Assembly (NCBI GenBank): GCA_016715865.1
Contig: JADJXM010000005.1
Coordinates: 186,001 to 250,000, forward strand
Direction of reading: 5' to 3'
DNA: 64,000 bases
DNA from: Acidobacteriota bacterium
Lineage (GTDB): Bacteria > Acidobacteriota > Blastocatellia > RBC074
Below, in pieces: positions 14,334 through 28,423 of the stretch (its first letter is position 1; the number at the start of each line of letters is the position of its first letter). Under the pieces are notes generated by a model. It worked only from the letters and a program-made list of their open reading frames with translations, made no database searches and was not told the DNA's origin. The position numbers and the translations under genes are program-made.

Positions 14334-17300
14334 ATCTAATTTCTACATTCTCAGGTGATGACATGACCAGATCTCTCTTTATGCGGCGACTATCGTTCAT
14401 GATTTTCCTCGTGCTTGTATGTGTGCTGATTCCAGGAAGTATCGATCGACTGGAACCGGTCAAAGCGCAGTCGGATGCGAAGGTGATTGTGCCGTTATCG
14501 CATTGGCTTGCGGACCTGCGATGGCGTTCGGTCGGCCCGCATCGTGGAGGCCGTGTTACGGCAGTTGCCGGCATTCGCACCCAGCCCGGAACATTTTACA
14601 TGGGCGCAACCGGAGGCGGTGTCTGGAAGAGCGTGGATTATGGGATAACCTGGGATCCGGTGACTGACGGTCAGATCGATACTGGATCAATCGGCGCCAT
14701 CGATGTCTCTGACTCGAATCCCGATGTAGTTTATGTCGGAACCGGCAGCGACGGCATTCGCAGCAACATAATCATCGGCAAGGGAGTGTACAAATCGACC
14801 GATGCCGGCAGGACCTGGAGGCACATCGGGCTGAAAGCGGCCGGTCAGATCGGCGCTGTGGTTATTCACCCGACCAATCCGGATATTGTCTTTGTGGCCG
14901 CCATCGGTAATCCGTTCGGTGCGAATGAAGAACGTGGCGTGTTTCGCACCAGGGATGGCGGCAAAACATGGGAGAAAGTTCTCTATATTAATGATGCCAC
15001 CGGAGTCGCCTCAGTCGCCCTCAACTGGTCGAATCCGAATGAAATATATGCCGGAGCCTGGCGCGCTCAGCGCAAGCCATGGACGATCATCAGCGGCGGA
15101 CCAGCTGCCGAGGGTGGAATCTATAAATCGACTGACGGCGGAGACAACTGACACACCTGGCAGCGGGCCTGCCGCAGAACCTGATCGGCCAAAATTGATC
15201 TGGACGTTGCCCGATCGAAACCAATATCGTTTATGCGCTGATCGAGGCTCCCGGAAATGAAGGTGGCGTCTATCGCAGCGATGACAGCGGAGCGTCCTGG
15301 AAGCGGATCAGTTCGAATCCGGCGCTGCGTTCGCGTCCATTCTATTTCAACAACATCGATGTCAATCCTCAGAATGAGAATGAAGTCTGGGTAAACAGCC
15401 TTAACCTGATGAAATCCGTCAACGGCGGCAGAAGCTGGACGCCTGTGCGAGTTCCGCACGCCGACAGCCATGGCATTTGGTTTAATCCCGATAATCCGAA
15501 AATTGCACCAGTGCAATGACGGCGGCGCCAATGTCACTCTTGACGCCGGCAAGAGCTGGTCATCGATTATGAATCAGCCGACTGCCGAAATTTACATGGT
15601 CGATGTCGATGAGCAGGTACCGTACAGGATCTATGGTCCTCAGCAGGACAACAGCACGCTCATCGTCGACAGCCTGCCGCCATATTCATGGCGTCCGACG
15701 CCCGAACAGACCTGGGTTCAGGGACCCGGTTGCGAGACAGGTCAGATCCGCGCGACGCCTTCTGAAAGATCATATATGGTGTTTGCAAAGGTGAATTCGG
15801 CAGGTACAACGTCGAAAACCGGTCAGGAGAAGCATTACTGGGTCTATCCGCAGAATCGCTACGGTCATAATCCGAAGGACATCAAATATCGCTTCGTCCG
15901 ACAATCGCCGATCGAAGTCTCGCCCTTATGATCCGAACGTGGTCTATCACGGTTCACAGTTTTTGCATCGAACCCGGGATGATGGCGTCACCTGGGAGAC
16001 GATCAGTCCTGACCTGACCGCAAATGAGCCGGACAAACAGGTCATTTCCGGTGAGCCGATCACGCGTGATATCACCCGGCGAAGAGATCTACAGCGCACT
16101 TTATGCGATCGAGGAGTCAAGAATTGAACGCGGAGTAATCTGGACCGGATCGAATGACGGACCGGTCTATGTCACTCGCGACAACGGCAGGACCTGGAAG
16201 AACGTTACGCCAAAGACCTGCCGCCGGGCGGGCGAGTACAGAACATCGAGGATTCCCCGCATCGCAAAGGTTCTGCGTATATCGCCGTCTATCGATACAT
16301 GCTCGACGACTGGCAGCCATACATCTATCTGACTAACGATTACGGTGAGACCTGGAGCCGTTTGACTGATGGGAAGAACGGGATTCCGGCTGACTGGCCA
16401 ACACGTGTCGTGCGCGAAGACCCTGATCGGGAAGGTCTGTTGTATGCCGGTACCGAATTCGAGCCTTCGTCTCGTTCGACAACGGTGGCCATTGGCAGTC
16501 ACTTCAGCAGAATTTGCCAGTCACTCCGGTGACCGATATCAAGGTGCATCGCAAGGACCTGGTGATTTGGACATGCGAGGCGGTCATTCTGGATCATGGA
16601 TAATATCACCCTGCTGCAGCAGCTCGCTGTCGCGGAAAGCTCGCGCAGAATCGTCGCGTCCGGGTCAGGGTTCGACCCGGCTGTAGATGCGTTTCTCTTT
16701 CAGCCGGCCGATGCGATGAGGCTCCGCTATCCCTCTTCGGGACCGGGAAGTGATGCGCCTGAGTACCCGCCTAACGGGGTTTATATCGATTATTACTTAT
16801 CATCGCCTCCTGCCGGGGAAATGAAACTGGAGATACTGGATTCGAAGGGGGGCGTCATTCGGCGTTTTCGAGGAGTAGCAGCTGCCGCAGGACAGGAGGA
16901 CAGGAAGCTATAGGGAGCTCCCGGGCGCGGCGGTCCGGCAGCAGGTCTCTCGCAAAACAGATGAACCGGTTCATCTGGGACCTGCGGTATCCTGGCGTCG
17001 ATGGCGCGTTTTTCGGCGGTCCGATCGCGGCGCCGGGTAAATACCAGGCCCGGCTCTCGATTGGCTCCAGGAGTCAGATGCGTTCGTTCGAAGTGAAGAT
17101 GGATCCACGCGTCGCGGCTGACGGTGTGACGGTCGCCGATCTGCAGGAGCAGCTCGATTTCAGCCTCAGGGTGACGCGATGCGATCGGAGAAGCTCGCAA
17201 GCTTGGGAAACCGGCTCCGCGAGGCCCGCCAGAAGGTGAAAGATGATCCGACAGCCTCGTTAAAGGCCCAGGCACTGCTGGATCGCGTGGTCACAGCAGG

Positions 17301-17399
17301 TGGCATCTATCCGCAGCCGATGCTGATCGATCAGTTTTCGAATCTTTCACGCATGATCAATCAGGCGGATCAAAAGATTGGCCGAAGCGCCTTCGAATT

Positions 17400-19308
<1,909 letters not shown>

Positions 19309-19319
19309 GTTCTCTCCTG

Positions 19320-19601
19320 TTCATCCTTTACTGCCCGTTCATCCTTAATGCTCTGTAACCTAAGTTTTTTAAGATCAACGCCAAGGACGCCAAGTCGGCC
19401 AAGAAAGATATAAACGCCAAGGACGCCAAGGCGGAAGCAAGGGGCCCAAAGAGAAAATTGACAATTGAGTGTTATTGGCGAAATGGATACTACAGCGAAT
19501 CACCTTATAAACCCTTGGCCGCCTTGGCGTTCACCCTCTTGGCTGGCTTGGCGTGCTTGGCGTTGAAACTTAAAACTTAGGCTTCATCCTTTACTGCCCG
19601 T

Positions 19602-19609
<8 letters not shown>
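19320..19609. repeat. 27-base direct repeats flanking copy A
   Basis: TTCATCCTTTACTGCCCG plus TTCATCCTT occurs exactly at 19320-19346 and again at 19583-19609. Each is itself a partial tandem of TTCATCCTTTACTG. The right copy overlaps the last codons of the flavoprotein gene; the left one overlaps the region before the TPP enzyme start. Confidence 0.8.
19349..19581. repeat. MITE-like inverted-repeat element, copy A
   Basis: The left end CTCTGTAACCTAAGTTTT (19351 on) leads into AACGCCAAGGACGCCAAG repeats (19378-19432). About 70 unrelated bases follow, then the complementary CCTTGGC/CTTGGCG repeats, ending in CTTAAAACTTAGG (19569-19581), which mirrors CCTAAGTTTTTTAAG on the left. The outer TGCTCTGTAA part has no mirror on the right. 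It is flanked by 27-base direct repeats (19320-19346 and 19583-19609). It sits between two minus-strand genes. Confidence 0.75.
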
Positions 19610-21215
<1,606 letters not shown>

Positions 21216-21238
21216 AGATCAGTCCTTTTGCTGCCGGG

Positions 21239-22849
21239 TTAAAATTGCCGATCGGCAATTCGCGCCGCATTGGCCATCAGAGCAAATGTAAGGTTCTTGG
21301 CGGGAAGTGCCGGAAAAGTGGATCCGTCGGCAAAATAAAGATTTTCGTAATCATGGCTCTGCCCATATTTCGACGTCGTCAGCGGAGCGGGATGCTCGGA
21401 CATAGGAATGGTTCCTGCATAATGGACGCTTGCTCCCATTGGCCGTAAATGCATCATAAAAGGAGGCACTATACAACCGAGTTTGCGCAGGACTTTTTTT
21501 ACTGTCTTTACTGTTCGTTTGAGTACTGCTGATTCATTTTCGGGCGGCAGATAGTTAATAAGCAAACGTGTCTCACCGGTATTCTTGTCTGTCTCCAGGG
21601 TAACATAGTTCGTTTCGCGTCGATGATCATCGAAGTTGAGATTCACCACTCCAAGCCCTGCGCGCACATTTCGAAAAATATTGAGTGCCGTCCGCAGATC
21701 AAGCGGAATGTTCTGGACGATCGGATGGACCAGTGCTGTCTTCAATGTCGTGATTAACGCATGATAGTACTTCCCGGTATCTTCCCCGACAATCCCCATC
21801 GCCAGCTGATGGTATTGATAGCTTTCTGCATCATATTGATGCCCAACCAGATTCAGATTGATAAATGGAATAAGGATCTGTCGATTATCCATTAATCCTG
21901 TTAATTTGATATTGCCGCCGTTTTCCCTGTGTATTGAATCAAGCATTATTTTGGAACTTGAAAGCGTTCCAGCAGCCAATACGAACGTATCCGCCTGTAT
22001 CTCTTCATGTTTTTTCATGCCAGTCGATTCCACTACTATGCTCTCAAGTCGCCCATGCCGGTTTGTTTTGAAATAATTGGCGTAGATATTTGGATAATAT
22101 TTGAAATTACTGAAACTGAAACACTCCCTGAGCGTGATCGAGGGTGTATAAAAAGCGCCGGATGGGCATCCCCACAGACATCTTCCGCAGTAACTGCACG
22201 CCTTCCTGCCTTCTCTTTCGCCTGTCAACGTCGCTACTCTGGAACGCCCCAGATAACAGTTCAATTCTGTGTTTAAATAATTCCTGTGCCGTTGATATGC
22301 CTCGAGGAGGATCGATGATTGATTATCCAGTCGCAGTGGATCGAGCAGGTAATCATGGACCGGATAAAATCTGGCAAGGTCGTCAATCGTTCCGCTGATA
22401 CCGATCCGTTTGGAGATTTCATTGTAATAGTGAGTCAGCTCACTGTAATCAAACGGGAAATCCCGCAGTTCTTCGGCGTTCAGCGGATAGACTCCTCCGG
22501 TCCAGGTTTCCGCCAGTCCCCCTCGAGCAAAAGAAAACAGCGGCGCAAAACCTGTTGCCTTCCATTCGAATTGTTCCGGAGTATCAAAGATATATTGTTT
22601 ATTTGGCGGGAATCCGTAGTATTCGCCAGTAGACCCCGGGTATACGACTGCCTCATAATTTTCACCCAGGAAGTAATTAACCGGATCAGAAAGATTATTT
22701 TTAAGATCGTTAAAAGAATCTTCAGGGTTTACCGGATCAGGTCTTTCCCGACCAACATCCAGCATTATGACTTGATACCCTTTTTGTAGCAGCGTCAGTG
22801 CGAAATGAACCCCACTGGCGCCGGAACCGACGATCAGAACTTTGGTCAT
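21239..22849 (-). CDS. GMC-family oxidoreductase with a CxxCxxCxxxCP motif
   Basis: A 536-residue FAD enzyme of the glucose-methanol-choline family. It has an N-terminal VLIVGSGASGVHFALTL dinucleotide motif, a central ADTFVLAAGTLSSSKIML segment and a C-terminal NLYFADGSTFPALPAKNLTF segment containing the conserved C-terminal domain Asn. His-rich catalytic context is SVHYAGTIPM. Cys218, 221, 224 and 228 form CSYCGRCLWGCP, the spacing of a ferredoxin-type 4Fe-4S site; related GMC proteins share a similar Cys-rich stretch. It probably oxidises an alcohol or sugar hydroxyl. It overlaps no gene but is only 3 bases from the SDR gene upstream. Confidence 0.85.
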   Translation of the reverse strand: MTKVLIVGSGASGVHFALTLLQKGYQVIMLDVGRERPDPVNPEDSFNDLKNNLSDPVNYFLGENYEAVVYPGSTGEYYGFPPNKQYIFDTPEQFEWKATGFAPLFSFARGGLAETWTGGVYPLNAEELRDFPFDYSELTHYYNEISKRIGISGTIDDLARFYPVHDYLLDPLRLDNQSSILLEAYQRHRNYLNTELNCYLGRSRVATLTGEREGRKACSYCGRCLWGCPSGAFYTPSITLRECFSFSNFKYYPNIYANYFKTNRHGRLESIVVESTGMKKHEEIQADTFVLAAGTLSSSKIMLDSIHRENGGNIKLTGLMDNRQILIPFINLNLVGHQYDAESYQYHQLAMGIVGEDTGKYYHALITTLKTALVHPIVQNIPLDLRTALNIFRNVRAGLGVVNLNFDDHRRETNYVTLETDKNTGETRLLINYLPPENESAVLKRTVKTVKKVLRKLGCIVPPFMMHLRPMGASVHYAGTIPMSEHPAPLTTSKYGQSHDYENLYFADGSTFPALPAKNLTFALMANAARIADRQF

Positions 22850-22852
22850 TGA

Positions 22853-24220
22853 TTATTTTCGTTCCTTGCTCAGTCGATCAATCAGAGTTAACGGGAAAAA
22901 AATCATAGATGAAAAAATGAAGAGTGCCGCAAATATTATCCCCTGAAGCATCATGCGTCCAAAGAGGAACGCCCGCCCTCCTCCCTGAGGCAGATCAAAA
23001 TGCTTATATGTCGATGAACTGCTCTCCAATATCGCGAGCAATAAGACTATCTTTTTTCGAATAAGGCAGCTTCTCGAAAATATGGCAGAGTAACTGTCAG
23101 CAATTTTCACCGCCAGTGAACTTCTTATTGAGGTCGCCATCTGCAAACGATCAACGATGCCCAAATTGGTGGAGTGCAGATTCAGATTCACCTCATGCGC
23201 TTTTATATACTTTTGTCTGATAAAGTCGCTCGGGCCTTGCCTGATCAGATAATAGGTGAACGCATCACATTCTTTCGACAGAATGCGACGGCTTTCATCC
23301 TCTTTTTCCCAATCTATTAAATCATTGATAGTCTGATTGAGTGGTCTCATCTTGTGAGAGGAAGAAAGTGAGAGATCGGGATCAGCGGTGCTGTCGAATC
23401 TAAATGCTGAGAGTTGTCCTGAGTTAAACGGCAGGCGGTCTGGAAAGTAACGGTCGATCAGTGACAACACAGCCAGCACGGGCCTCAAAGGAATATTTAC
23501 GCTCAAAGGCGAGCGACCGTGAACACGTTCATAAATCAGTCGGAGAAAAGTCTCAAACGACATCTTTTCGTTGCCGCCCAGTTCGATAATCTGATTCGAA
23601 AAGACATCGCTGATTAATAAAGCTCGTAGATGTTCGACCAGGTCGTCAATGTGTATCGGTTGAATTTGAACCTGCCCGGTGCCGGGTATGATCAGGAATG
23701 GCAGCCGGGCTAACTTGTAAAATGTGTTCCAGATTTGACCGCCATGGCCAAGCACTATCGTCGGCCGAAGTATCAGGTAATTCAACCGGCTCTCTTTGAC
23801 CTGCACTTCTCCCATCGCTTTTGACTTCGCGTAAAAGTAGAGGCTTATATCAGGATAGGTGACTGCGATCGTGCTGAGGTAGAGAAAATTCCTGACACCA
23901 TGTTGCTCACATTGTTCAACCAGGGCTTTGGTTCCGGTGGCGTTGATTTGAAAGTAATCCGCTTGCGTTGCCTTTCCGGTTGCAGCTGCCATGTGAATGA
24001 CCGTTTGACACTCAGCCAGAGAGGTCGCATATGTCAATGGTCTGTTCAGGTCGCCAATGACCAGTTGGCAGTTGGATGGCAATGGGGGCAGTCTTGCAGC
24101 GTCATTTTCTTTCCTGATCAGGCAATATATTTTATGATAGCGTTCATGATCCAAGTTTTGCAGCAACCGCCGCCCGATAAATCCGGTTGCCCCGGTGATA
24201 AATAATGAGTGTCCTGCCAT
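22853..24220 (-). CDS. NAD-dependent epimerase/dehydratase with C-terminal membrane extension
   Basis: A 455-residue protein, much longer than the roughly 310-330 of ordinary extended SDRs. Residues 1-300 are an SDR: GATGFIGRRLLQNL nucleotide motif, VIHMAAATG, the catalytic YFYAKSKAMGE (Tyr-x3-Lys) and LRPTIVLGHGG. Residues 300-455 are an additional, unrecognised region ending in a hydrophobic helix of about 25 residues (GIIFAALFIFSSMIFFPLTL) that may anchor it to the membrane. It lies between the GMC gene and a GT2 gene in the glycan block. It may act on a lipid- or nucleotide-bound sugar; the substrate is not known. Confidence 0.8.
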   Translation of the reverse strand: MAGHSLFITGATGFIGRRLLQNLDHERYHKIYCLIRKENDAARLPPLPSNCQLVIGDLNRPLTYATSLAECQTVIHMAAATGKATQADYFQINATGTKALVEQCEQHGVRNFLYLSTIAVTYPDISLYFYAKSKAMGEVQVKESRLNYLILRPTIVLGHGGQIWNTFYKLARLPFLIIPGTGQVQIQPIHIDDLVEHLRALLISDVFSNQIIELGGNEKMSFETFLRLIYERVHGRSPLSVNIPLRPVLAVLSLIDRYFPDRLPFNSGQLSAFRFDSTADPDLSLSSSHKMRPLNQTINDLIDWEKEDESRRILSKECDAFTYYLIRQGPSDFIRQKYIKAHEVNLNLHSTNLGIVDRLQMATSIRSSLAVKIADSYSAIFSRSCLIRKKIVLLLAILESSSSTYKHFDLPQGGGRAFLFGRMMLQGIIFAALFIFSSMIFFPLTLIDRLSKERK

Positions 24221-24283
24221 TGATCCGCCTTCATATGTTGTAGTTCAGCATCTCGGATCTTATACGATTTTCGCCGGGTATTT

Positions 24284-25075
24284 CTATTTGACCTGCCGAT
24301 TTTGAGTTGTTTCGGCCGAAACGGCAATGATCTTGGATTTACTGTTAAGTTGCCTGAACAGTCTCATGACGCCTTTGATGTCGTCCCAGGCAGTGCGGAC
24401 GATCTTCACTCGGCTGTCATCATCTTCAATCCAAACGATCGGAATATCTTTAATCCGGTAGCCACTTTTTTCGGCCAACACGAGTAACTCGGTATCGAAG
24501 AACCATGACTGATCCTCAATCAGCGGGATAATCTGTTGAACCACATTTCGGTTGACTGCCTTAAATCCGCATTGAGCATCCGAGAACTTCGTTTGCAGTA
24601 TGATTTTGACGAAAATATTATAAATCCGCGAGATAAGTTCACGGTTGAATGAACGCTTCACCATCGACCCCTTCATCAGTCTGGATCCGGTAGCTACGTC
24701 ATACCCCTCCAATGCAATAGCATCAACAAGTTTTCGTAGATAGTTCAGATCAGTTGAGAGATCGACATCCATGTAGCAGACGATATCTCCAGGGCTTTGC
24801 GTCCAGCTATGTCGCAATGCCCGCCCTCGACCTTTCAAGGTCAGATGTACAAAGTGGACAACCGGTAGTGATTCACTCAATTGTTTGGCGATGATATCGG
24901 TTCCATCCACCGACCCATTATCAGCAATAGTAATCCGCCACTCGTAATCGGGATATTGGAGGATATGGTTGTAGACTGTATGAATGCTTTTTTCCAAAAC
25001 GTGTGCTTCATTCAGAACAGGGATGACAATGTCAACGACAATTGGAGAGGTCTGTTGTTTGTTTAGCTCGCTCAT
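24284..25075 (-). CDS. GT2 glycosyltransferase, polyprenyl-phosphate type
   Basis: A 263-residue GT-A enzyme resembling dolichyl-phosphate glucose/mannose transferases (Alg5/DPM1 type). It has the N-terminal VDIVIPVLNEAHVLEKSI, the nucleotide-binding DNGSVDGT, the metal-binding DVDLSTDL and the acceptor region GSRLMKGSMVKRS and FSDAQCGFKA. There is no C-terminal membrane region. It probably charges a polyprenyl phosphate with a sugar that the GT-C proteins next to it then use. It is 27 bases after the membrane protein gene upstream in transcription order. Confidence 0.88.
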   Translation of the reverse strand: MSELNKQQTSPIVVDIVIPVLNEAHVLEKSIHTVYNHILQYPDYEWRITIADNGSVDGTDIIAKQLSESLPVVHFVHLTLKGRGRALRHSWTQSPGDIVCYMDVDLSTDLNYLRKLVDAIALEGYDVATGSRLMKGSMVKRSFNRELISRIYNIFVKIILQTKFSDAQCGFKAVNRNVVQQIIPLIEDQSWFFDTELLVLAEKSGYRIKDIPIVWIEDDDSRVKIVRTAWDDIKGVMRLFRQLNSKSKIIAVSAETTQNRQVK

Positions 25076-25102
25076 GTTGTTCTTCCTAAGATTATGAGGG
25101 GG

Positions 25103-26701
25103 TCATTGAGATGGCTGTGACCTGTGTTGAGACGAACCATTCGGTATGAACCAGATTCCAAACAACACTGCGGCCAGCAGTGCAAACAAGGGCAATGGTG
25201 AAACCCCTACGGAAAAATATTCACCGTATTGGCCTCCCATTCGCGAAAGCGTCGTGAGGGCTGGAAGTTGAAATCCTCCCATGAAAACGTGTGCGATTGG
25301 ATCAAGTAACCCAAGTCCTCGTTCCACATCGCGATACATCGACAGGCACCATGATTCTGTGATGCAAAAGATCGAAACAAGATAGGCGACCAGACGGGGA
25401 AGCCGATTTAGCACCTGGACTGAAAGTACGAATAGAAACGGGAAGAGTGGGGCAAGATACCGAATTCCAGTATTAAACTGGAGCCTTGTGTATTGGACGC
25501 CGCCGAAGAAGAGCCACAGTGCAAGACAGAAGGCAATCATTGCCCAGAACTCAATATGAGGAATCCTGGCGGGACCTTTCCGGTTGCTTGCCGGCGATAC
25601 CAGAGCCAGTAGAAATAACGGAGCGCTGGTGAAGAGGCCATACCTGTAATCTATTACCAGCAATCGTAAAATCTCCCATTGCGGCCAGCTAAACCCCTGA
25701 TATCCAACGTCGATCCATTCCACAGGCGGCATATAGTGTTGTCCGGGCAAAAACGGATTTCCGAAACTCTTCCATTGATAGAACCACAGCAGGCCCACCG
25801 GCCCCAGCGTGCCTGCTACATACCAGATTCCGAGCCGGACTGTATTTGGTAAAGATTCCTCTTTCAGGCACTTGATGACGCCGTAAATAAATAACCCGAG
25901 CAAAAGAATCACTCCACTGTTATCAAACAGAAAAGCAGCGCCTCCGCTCAATCCTCCAAGAAAATAACGCTTCTGCTCGCTCCATTGAATTTTTCCGGCC
26001 GGGTTCCAGATTGTCACAAATCCCATAAATATAAGATGGCCGATCATCATATTGTGGTTCAAAAAACCGGTCCTGAAAAAGACAGGAGTCCCGAACGCAT
26101 AGAGCACAGAGAGCCAGAAAGCTTTCCGATCGGATAGAAAGATAAGCCGCAGGAGATAGAACATAACGACCACGCCGAGCGCGGATAATGGCGCCATACA
26201 AAATGCCTGCATGACGAATGCTGCCAGACCGAATTTGATGTCGAACCCGCGACGCCATGATTCATTGAAAAACTCTCGCGCCATTGGCCACGGCGAATTA
26301 TAGGATGGCGGCTCGGTCTTTCCGCTGGCTTTCCTTTGTAGCATTACACGTTCCACAAGCCGATCGATAATCGGGCGGGCAAGTGCATATGGGATTGCGG
26401 CAACCATCGATGCACCAGGGTTATTCCCGATGTGCCATCCATACCCTTCCTTCTCGAATAAATCCGGATGCATATTGGCATATTCGTCGACGCGAAAAGA
26501 GAAATGGTCTCCGAGGGCGAGTGCCGGGTATATTTCGCGGACAATATTCGTGGAAAAATGCATCGAATAGATCAACCAGCACGTCACGAACAGCCGGATC
26601 GCTGTTCCTGTTGTCGTGAATCTCCAGGATTCCGGAGCCAAGACTGATTGAGCCGAGGTTCCATGAAACTCCTGAGTACTTCGAGTCTTATCGTTGGCCA
26701 T
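25103..26701 (-). CDS. polytopic membrane protein, GT-C glycosyltransferase-like
   Basis: A 532-residue protein with roughly ten hydrophobic segments. The first is at about 33-60, followed by a soluble loop with RVDEYANMHPDLFEKEGYG, which carries acidic residues where GT-C enzymes hold their catalytic Asp/Glu. The last helix is near 505-525. I recognise no specific family. Its neighbours (a polyprenyl-phosphate GT2 and another GT-C protein) suggest a sugar transferase using a polyprenyl-linked donor. Start ATG 26701 is 4 bases after the end of the next upstream gene. Confidence 0.65.
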   Translation of the reverse strand: MANDKTRSTQEFHGTSAQSVLAPESWRFTTTGTAIRLFVTCWLIYSMHFSTNIVREIYPALALGDHFSFRVDEYANMHPDLFEKEGYGWHIGNNPGASMVAAIPYALARPIIDRLVERVMLQRKASGKTEPPSYNSPWPMAREFFNESWRRGFDIKFGLAAFVMQAFCMAPLSALGVVVMFYLLRLIFLSDRKAFWLSVLYAFGTPVFFRTGFLNHNMMIGHLIFMGFVTIWNPAGKIQWSEQKRYFLGGLSGGAAFLFDNSGVILLLGLFIYGVIKCLKEESLPNTVRLGIWYVAGTLGPVGLLWFYQWKSFGNPFLPGQHYMPPVEWIDVGYQGFSWPQWEILRLLVIDYRYGLFTSAPLFLLALVSPASNRKGPARIPHIEFWAMIAFCLALWLFFGGVQYTRLQFNTGIRYLAPLFPFLFVLSVQVLNRLPRLVAYLVSIFCITESWCLSMYRDVERGLGLLDPIAHVFMGGFQLPALTTLSRMGGQYGEYFSVGVSPLPLFALLAAVLFGIWFIPNGSSQHRSQPSQ

Positions 26702-26705
26702 AGTC

Positions 26706-28316
26706 TTATTGGGTCGTCAGGTTATGGTTATTTGTCTGATTATTCTGCAATATTTTATAGATACTGAAGTTTTTGTTGGAAAAGCGTTTTTCAAATCTCT
26801 CAGCATTTCGCGAAATGAATCCCTGAAGGTAAGCGTAATCCACTGGTTCCAGTTCCTCAGGGCCGAGAATCAGGTATGTTGCCTTAATCTGCTCAATGTA
26901 ATTCCACTGCTCGCTGTCCTGCATGGCTGAATCCCAGCTCGATGCATTTCTATCGGTGAATGCGGCCAGCGCTCGGGGTTTTCTGAAGAGAAAGGTATCA
27001 TCCAGGCTGGTGCTCTTCTTGACATACTCGAACATCTCCAGGCTTTCGGCGGTCCCGACTCCCTCACGGAACGGCCCGAAATCCATGGTCGTATATTTGA
27101 GCGCATATGAGCCGAAAATGACGATCAAAAACGCCGAGAATGCCAGCACCTCAGCCTTCCTTCCGGCTGTAAGTGATCTGATACCGATCAACGCATAACA
27201 AAAATAGATCGGAACGACTACGGCCAGGTATCTCTCAATTGGAAGAATAGGTAAAAGCAGGAAGGGACCTATATACAAGAACGGAAATATTTCAAAACAT
27301 GTGATTCCTTTACGCAGCCTTGTGAAATAGCCGATCAGCGCCAGGCAGCTGACACAGAAATAAAGACCCAGCTTGATTATTTTACTGTAACCATTTTCGA
27401 GATAGCAGGGCAAAAGTTTAACGTAAATCCAGAAGTGTGAAACTATATGCTTCGTGCCAATTGTGATTTGCGGGCCATATCCCCCATCGTTGTGTACTGA
27501 TTTATTCTGAAGGTAGATAGCTGTCAGTGTGAATACAACGGCGAGAATTCCCAGGAGGCTTGGACGTTTGTGTTTGATCAAATCATAGGCTATCAGGCAC
27601 GGTATCAATACTAATCCAACGCTTCTGGTTCCATAGGCCATATATATCGTCAGACTGATCAACAACGCGGAAACGATTGTTCCCGGCCACTTTGGATTAT
27701 TCCGAATGCTGGTGTGAATTGTGCAGAGACTCAGAAATGTAAAAAAAGAGAAGGGAAGATCGGATACGATGTTATCTTTGAAAATCCAGAAAAGAGGGTT
27801 AAATCCGATCATCGCAATCAGCGCCAGCCGGTACTCAACCGGCAGGTGATCCCTGAAAGCGAAAAACATAAAAGCCAGGGACGACACGGTGAGCAGGGCA
27901 AGGAACACTTTCATCGCTGTCAGATTAAGTCCCCAGATGTAGTAAATTGGTGACAAAAGCAATGGAAAAAGCGGTGGGTATGTCTGCGGGCCGATAATAT
28001 GAGTCGGGTTTGGAATGAAACCCGTGTCATTATATGGAACCCCTTCGACAATGTTCATGCTGTGTTTGATATACATCGCGAAATCATCGCCCCAGTCGTG
28101 CCCTTCTCGAAACGTGCTGAGATAGAAAACGGAGACGGCAACCAGAATTACAGTCAGAATCATTCTTGAACGCCGGGATAGCGAGCCGGCGCACTCTGAA
28201 AACTTGACCTCCGCCTGAGATCCGTGGTTATTTCGGGATGTTTTCTCCTGCATACTTTCTGTCAGTTTCACCCGATCGGAATTATATTCATCGTTTGCAG
28301 TAAAATTTCCTTGCAT
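26706..28316 (-). CDS. GT-C/GT39-like membrane glycosyltransferase
   Basis: A 536-residue polytopic protein with a cytoplasmic N-terminus of about 50 residues and then a first helix (MILTVILVAVSVFYL). The first external loop contains DWGDDFAMYIKHSMN, the acidic pair typical of ArnT/PMT-like GT-C enzymes, followed by TYPPLFPLLLSPIY. About ten more hydrophobic segments follow, and a soluble C-terminal part of about 100 residues (SLEMFEYVKKSTSLDD). It likely transfers a sugar from a polyprenyl-phosphate donor on the outer face of the membrane. The start has GAGG nearby; the gap to the next gene upstream is 107 bases. Confidence 0.75.
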   Translation of the reverse strand: MQGNFTANDEYNSDRVKLTESMQEKTSRNNHGSQAEVKFSECAGSLSRRSRMILTVILVAVSVFYLSTFREGHDWGDDFAMYIKHSMNIVEGVPYNDTGFIPNPTHIIGPQTYPPLFPLLLSPIYYIWGLNLTAMKVFLALLTVSSLAFMFFAFRDHLPVEYRLALIAMIGFNPLFWIFKDNIVSDLPFSFFTFLSLCTIHTSIRNNPKWPGTIVSALLISLTIYMAYGTRSVGLVLIPCLIAYDLIKHKRPSLLGILAVVFTLTAIYLQNKSVHNDGGYGPQITIGTKHIVSHFWIYVKLLPCYLENGYSKIIKLGLYFCVSCLALIGYFTRLRKGITCFEIFPFLYIGPFLLLPILPIERYLAVVVPIYFCYALIGIRSLTAGRKAEVLAFSAFLIVIFGSYALKYTTMDFGPFREGVGTAESLEMFEYVKKSTSLDDTFLFRKPRALAAFTDRNASSWDSAMQDSEQWNYIEQIKATYLILGPEELEPVDYAYLQGFISRNAERFEKRFSNKNFSIYKILQNNQTNNHNLTTQ

Positions 28317-28423
28317 TGCAGAACCTCGTTTATCTCACCAATAAAGCTCCTGAGTTACCAGGTGTGTGTAGTGGTTTGTTGTAGGCATTAGTTCAAAAAA
28401 ATTGCAGGGGCAATGCGAGATGG

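Noticed and set aside
19378..19570. CRISPR array suggested by repeated CGCCAAGG units
   Set aside because: The units are contiguous 9-mers without spacers and face their complements, so the structure is an inverted-repeat element.
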